From: ZC4RG29 sp035304385
GTDB taxonomy: Bacteria; Bacteroidota; Bacteroidia; Cytophagales; Cyclobacteriaceae
Assembly: GCA_035304385.1 (NCBI GenBank)
Contig: DATGQD010000028.1
Span: 1-64,000 of the forward strand
Length of the DNA stretch: 64,000 nt
Direction of reading: 5' to 3'
Shown here: piece by piece, positions 60,821-64,000 of the stretch
Layout: each line of letters begins with the position of its first letter
Numbering within the stretch: position 1 is the stretch's first letter
The notes under the pieces: model-generated
Told to the model about the DNA's origin: nothing
Databases searched by the model: none
Seen by the model: the letters and a program-made list of their open reading frames with translations, nothing else
Program-made: the position numbers and the translations under genes

Positions 60821-63800
60821 ATGATGAACCAACCCATGGCATCAGGCGAACCGGGAAGGTCGGCCCCGGATGTTATCACGGAGATGGACCCTTCATCGGG
60901 TAATCCATTCCCGGGATTACGTCCGTATTCTACCGACGAGTGCCACCTCTTCTTCGGCCGCGAAGGGCAAGTGGATGAGATCCTCCTCAAGCTCGCGCGT
61001 AGCCGCTTCCTCGCAGTTCTCGGTTACTCCGGCAGTGGTAAGTCCTCGCTCATGTTCTCCGGTCTCCTTCCTGTTCTGTATGGGGGATTCGTAACCCAGA
61101 CCGGATCCGAATGGCACGTAATCTCGGTCAGGCCCGGCATCACGCCGATCCTTAACCTCGCCGAAGCAGCGGTCGATTACATGATCAGCAAAGGTGATCT
61201 GCAGACCGACGAACGCTCCGTCCACATCGCGATCGCGAACTCCGTATTGCGCAGCAGCCAGAACGGACTCACCGAATTGGTGCGCATGATCCAGAAGGAT
61301 CCCTCCGAGAACGTCTGTTTTCTCATCGACCAGTTTGAAGAGATTTTCAGATACGGCGAAACCGACATCGGATCGGCGGAAGCGCTTGACGAGGCGCATC
61401 AATATGTGAACCTCATCCTCACCGCCATCTCCAAACAGAATGTGCCGGTGTACCTCGCGCTCACCATGCGCTCTGATTTTCTCGACCGGTGTTCGGTATT
61501 CCCCGGGCTCACCGCGTTGATCAATTCGAGCAACTACCTCGTACCGCAGATGACCCGTGAACAGATGCGCGCGGTCATCGAAGGACCCGTCCGCGTCGCA
61601 GGCGGCGCCATCACACCGCGTCTCGTAAAACGACTGCTCAATGATGCGGGCAACGATCAGGATCAGTTGCCTGTGTTGCAGCACGCCCTCATGCGTACGT
61701 GGGAGTACTGGTACGCTAACCGTGAAACCGCTGAACCCATTGACCTCCGTCACTACAACGCGATAGGAGGTATTGCGCAGGCCCTGTCGCTTCACGCGAA
61801 CGAGGCCTACGACGAACTGTCTTCGCGGGAGAAAGAGATCGCCGAGATCCTCTTCAAGCGGATCACGGAAAAGAACCAGGAAAACCGGGGGTTTCGTCGC
61901 CCGGCCAAACTTGATCTGATCTGTGAACTATCCGGTGCCTCGGAAGGTGAGGTGGTCGCAGTAGTGGATCACTTCAGGAAGGCGGGCCGGTCGTTCCTCA
62001 CGCCGCCGACCTCGGTGCCGCTTTCCGGCGACTCGGTCATCGAACTCTCTCACGAAAGCCTTATGCGCATCTGGAACCGGCTGGGCAACTGGGTGGATGA
62101 GGAGTTCGAGTCGGCGCAAATGTACAAGCGCCTGTCCGAGGCCGCAGCCATGTATCAGATCGGTAAGACCGGGCTCTGGCGTCCGCCCGACCTTCAACTG
62201 GCACTCAACTGGCAAAACAAACAACGACCGACACGCGCGTGGGCTCAGCGTTATGATGAAGCCTTCGAACGTGCCGTAGTGTTTCTCGATACCAGCCGTA
62301 TCACCTACGAGGCGGAACTCAAAAATCAGGATATGATGCGACGTCGGGTGCTTCGCCGCGCCCACATCACCGCCATTATCCTTGGTGCCGCTGCCGTCAT
62401 CGCTATTCTGTTCATGGTGTTCGCCTACATGAAAAAGATCGAGGCCGACCATCAGACCGAACTCGCGACAGAACTCGGAGAGGAAGCGCGGAAGCAGCGC
62501 GACATTGCTGTTGTGGAAAAAAGTAAAGCCGATTCGGCGCGACTCATCGCGCAGCTGACCGCCGAAGAACTCAGTCGCACTAACAGCAGACTTGAGATTG
62601 CCCTCAAGGAACGTACCGCTGCTGTACTCAGAGCCGAAGAATTGCTGGAGGTGGCCAAATGGCAAACCGAGATCGCACTTGAGGCCCGGGAAAGCGAAGC
62701 AGAAGCCCGGACCATAGCAGAGGCCCGCCGACAACAGGCAGAGAACGAGTACAACCGTGCCAACCGTCTGCTTATGCTGACTAAGGCACAGGCGATGGCG
62801 GCCAAATCGCGCCAGGAAACAGACGACAAATACCTGGCAGGCCTGCTCGCCATGCAGGCTTACCATTTCCACAGACGTTACGAAGGCAAGCAGTACGATC
62901 CGTATATCTATTCCGGATTGTACTATGCGCTCACCAAACTCGATAACAGAAATTACAACGCTATCAAAATGACCGGACCGCCGCGAAACCGGATCAACTC
63001 GCTCATCTTAGATCAATCGGGTAGCGGCTTTTACGCGGCCGGCGCCGATGGCAGAATATTTTCGGGCGATTTTCTCTCGCTCAAGAACCAGCCGACTGCC
63101 TATCACAATGCCTATCCGAACAAAGTGCTGGCGCTGAGCGGCGATCAACGTTACCTGGTGAACGGCACGGATTCGGCCTTCATACAGTTGTATGACCTTA
63201 CAGCGAGGAGCAACACCCCACGCGTTATCCGCGGCTTTAAAGGCGCCACCAACGACCTTGAGTTCCTTGCCGACGGCTCGCTGCTGGTAGCCAGTGGTGA
63301 TGTCAGGCGTCAGGATTATTTCGTCAGCAAAGTCGATATCGCCTCAGGTGCGGTGAGTACCCTGGCCAAGTTTAGCGCCGAGGTGAAGACCATGAGCGTC
63401 AGCCCCGCTGGCGACCGGCTTGCGTGTGGCACATGGGACGGAAAGATTATCCTCGTCAACCTGAACACGGGATCCCATGAAACCTTCGTGGAGGAAAAGA
63501 ATGCGCGCATCCTCACCGTAAAATTCAGCGCCGATGGCCGGTACATCGCCTACGGTACGGACGACTATACCACGCGTCGCGGATCGGTGCGCGTTGTCGA
63601 CCTGGCTACGCGCGAGGTTAAGAGTTTTACGGGTCACAATGCGGGTGTCTTCGATGTAGAATTCAGTCCGGATGGCAAGCTCCTGGCGAGCGCCGGCGCC
63701 GATCGCAAGTTGCAGATGTGGGTGCTCGACTTTCCCGAAGACCTTCCCATAGAAATGGACAACAACAATGGATACCTGTTCGACGTCGTCTTTAGCCGCG

Positions 63801-63991
63801 ATTCAAAATACCTGGTGGCATCCACAAGCGAATCCGAGATCCGCGTGTGGCCTACCGATCATTCCCTGCTCGCCGAAAAAGTATGTCCGCAGATGACACG
63901 CAACCTGACGCAGGACGAGTGGGAGAAGTATGTGGGTAACGACATCGACTACGAACACACCTGCCCCGGTGTCTTGGTTAATGATTATTAA
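60821..63991 (+). CDS. Membrane-anchored nSTAND NTPase with coiled coil and WD40 propeller
   Basis: A 1056-residue protein, complete within the window. Residues ~28-480 are an nSTAND1-type NTPase: NPFPGLRPYSTDE and FFGREGQ lead into Walker A GYSGSGKS (68-75), Walker B FLIDQFEEIF (167-176), LTMRSDFLDRC, and QLPVLQHALMRTWEYW. A membrane helix (~515-537) follows, then a long charged coiled coil (~540-665). WD40-type blades occupy ~700-1020 (DVEFSPDGKLLASAGADRKLQMW is a typical one). The last 30 residues carry NLTQDEWEKYVG...YEHTCP, a tail seen in many bacterial WD40-STAND proteins. Such proteins sense a ligand and oligomerise with ATP; no effector domain is visible. It may act in envelope signalling or in defence. 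Confidence 0.82.
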   Translation: MMNQPMASGEPGRSAPDVITEMDPSSGNPFPGLRPYSTDECHLFFGREGQVDEILLKLARSRFLAVLGYSGSGKSSLMFSGLLPVLYGGFVTQTGSEWHVISVRPGITPILNLAEAAVDYMISKGDLQTDERSVHIAIANSVLRSSQNGLTELVRMIQKDPSENVCFLIDQFEEIFRYGETDIGSAEALDEAHQYVNLILTAISKQNVPVYLALTMRSDFLDRCSVFPGLTALINSSNYLVPQMTREQMRAVIEGPVRVAGGAITPRLVKRLLNDAGNDQDQLPVLQHALMRTWEYWYANRETAEPIDLRHYNAIGGIAQALSLHANEAYDELSSREKEIAEILFKRITEKNQENRGFRRPAKLDLICELSGASEGEVVAVVDHFRKAGRSFLTPPTSVPLSGDSVIELSHESLMRIWNRLGNWVDEEFESAQMYKRLSEAAAMYQIGKTGLWRPPDLQLALNWQNKQRPTRAWAQRYDEAFERAVVFLDTSRITYEAELKNQDMMRRRVLRRAHITAIILGAAAVIAILFMVFAYMKKIEADHQTELATELGEEARKQRDIAVVEKSKADSARLIAQLTAEELSRTNSRLEIALKERTAAVLRAEELLEVAKWQTEIALEARESEAEARTIAEARRQQAENEYNRANRLLMLTKAQAMAAKSRQETDDKYLAGLLAMQAYHFHRRYEGKQYDPYIYSGLYYALTKLDNRNYNAIKMTGPPRNRINSLILDQSGSGFYAAGADGRIFSGDFLSLKNQPTAYHNAYPNKVLALSGDQRYLVNGTDSAFIQLYDLTARSNTPRVIRGFKGATNDLEFLADGSLLVASGDVRRQDYFVSKVDIASGAVSTLAKFSAEVKTMSVSPAGDRLACGTWDGKIILVNLNTGSHETFVEEKNARILTVKFSADGRYIAYGTDDYTTRRGSVRVVDLATREVKSFTGHNAGVFDVEFSPDGKLLASAGADRKLQMWVLDFPEDLPIEMDNNNGYLFDVVFSRDSKYLVASTSESEIRVWPTDHSLLAEKVCPQMTRNLTQDEWEKYVGNDIDYEHTCPGVLVNDY

Positions 63992-64000
63992 TATGCGCAG

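Noticed and set aside
1..64000. tRNA, rRNA, CRISPR arrays, insertion sequences, prophage
   Set aside because: Scanning the gaps gave no cloverleaf, no evenly spaced direct repeats and no transposase, integrase or phage gene. The only tandem repeats lie inside protein genes or in the hexamer element.

Overview
The window reads as a chromosomal stretch of a Bacteroidota bacterium, most likely of the Cytophagia type. Signs are several start-proximal boxes that fit the Bacteroidota -7 element TAnnTTTG, weak Shine-Dalgarno sequences, many lipoproteins, SprB-type repeats, a DUF5686 outer-membrane protein, an ECF sigma gene coupled to a protein with an inner-membrane segment and a barrel-like end, and moderately high GC. 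No rRNA, tRNA, CRISPR, transposase or phage gene was seen. Placement below phylum is inference.

Positions 1-15 kb are an accessory carbohydrate region. It holds the end of a gluconate-type permease, an Nramp-like transporter lacking the usual metal motifs, and a leftward operon (Gfo/Idh/MocA oxidoreductase, haem-containing lipoprotein dehydrogenase, xylose-isomerase-like TIM barrel, SDR). Further along are a YHS-domain protein, another Gfo/Idh/MocA enzyme, an AraC regulator, a Tat-exported DsrE-like protein beside a TauE/SafE exporter, a GH172 (DUF2961) enzyme, and a third Gfo/Idh/MocA enzyme. Five of these carry twin-arginine signals, so much of the sugar redox chemistry appears to happen outside the cytoplasm. 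At 22-26 kb the TIM-barrel/haem-dehydrogenase pairing recurs as a divergent gene pair.

Positions 15-22 kb hold a complete tripartite RND efflux operon read leftward from its own TetR repressor, with a good dyad operator between the repressor's promoter boxes. Positions 26-39 kb hold a sterol-desaturase-family enzyme, an SRPBCC protein, an ECF sigma factor coupled to a membrane protein, an MsbA-like ABC exporter, the serC-serA-DUF1015 serine cluster, a DEAD-box helicase, a Rieske oxygenase, cardiolipin synthase and an unknown secreted protein.

Positions 39-49 kb hold an ECF sigma gene overlapping a long protein with an inner-membrane segment and a beta-barrel-like C-terminus, then a lipoprotein made of five CHRD-like repeats at an exact 369-bp period. 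Two paralogous SprB-repeat lipoproteins ending in a CX4CH cytochrome-like domain follow, with OB-fold and YceI proteins between them, and an IlvD/Edd plus FAH pair that looks like a non-phosphorylated sugar-acid dehydration route.

Positions 49-64 kb are mostly housekeeping: etfB-etfA coupled to a bifunctional-nuclease protein, a CNT nucleoside transporter, TrmH, a SanA/YdcF protein, a DUF5686 protein, and the conserved thrS-infC-rpmI-rplT block. infC appears to start with AUU. The window closes with a large membrane-anchored nSTAND NTPase with a WD40 propeller, the best candidate for an unusual signalling or defence protein.
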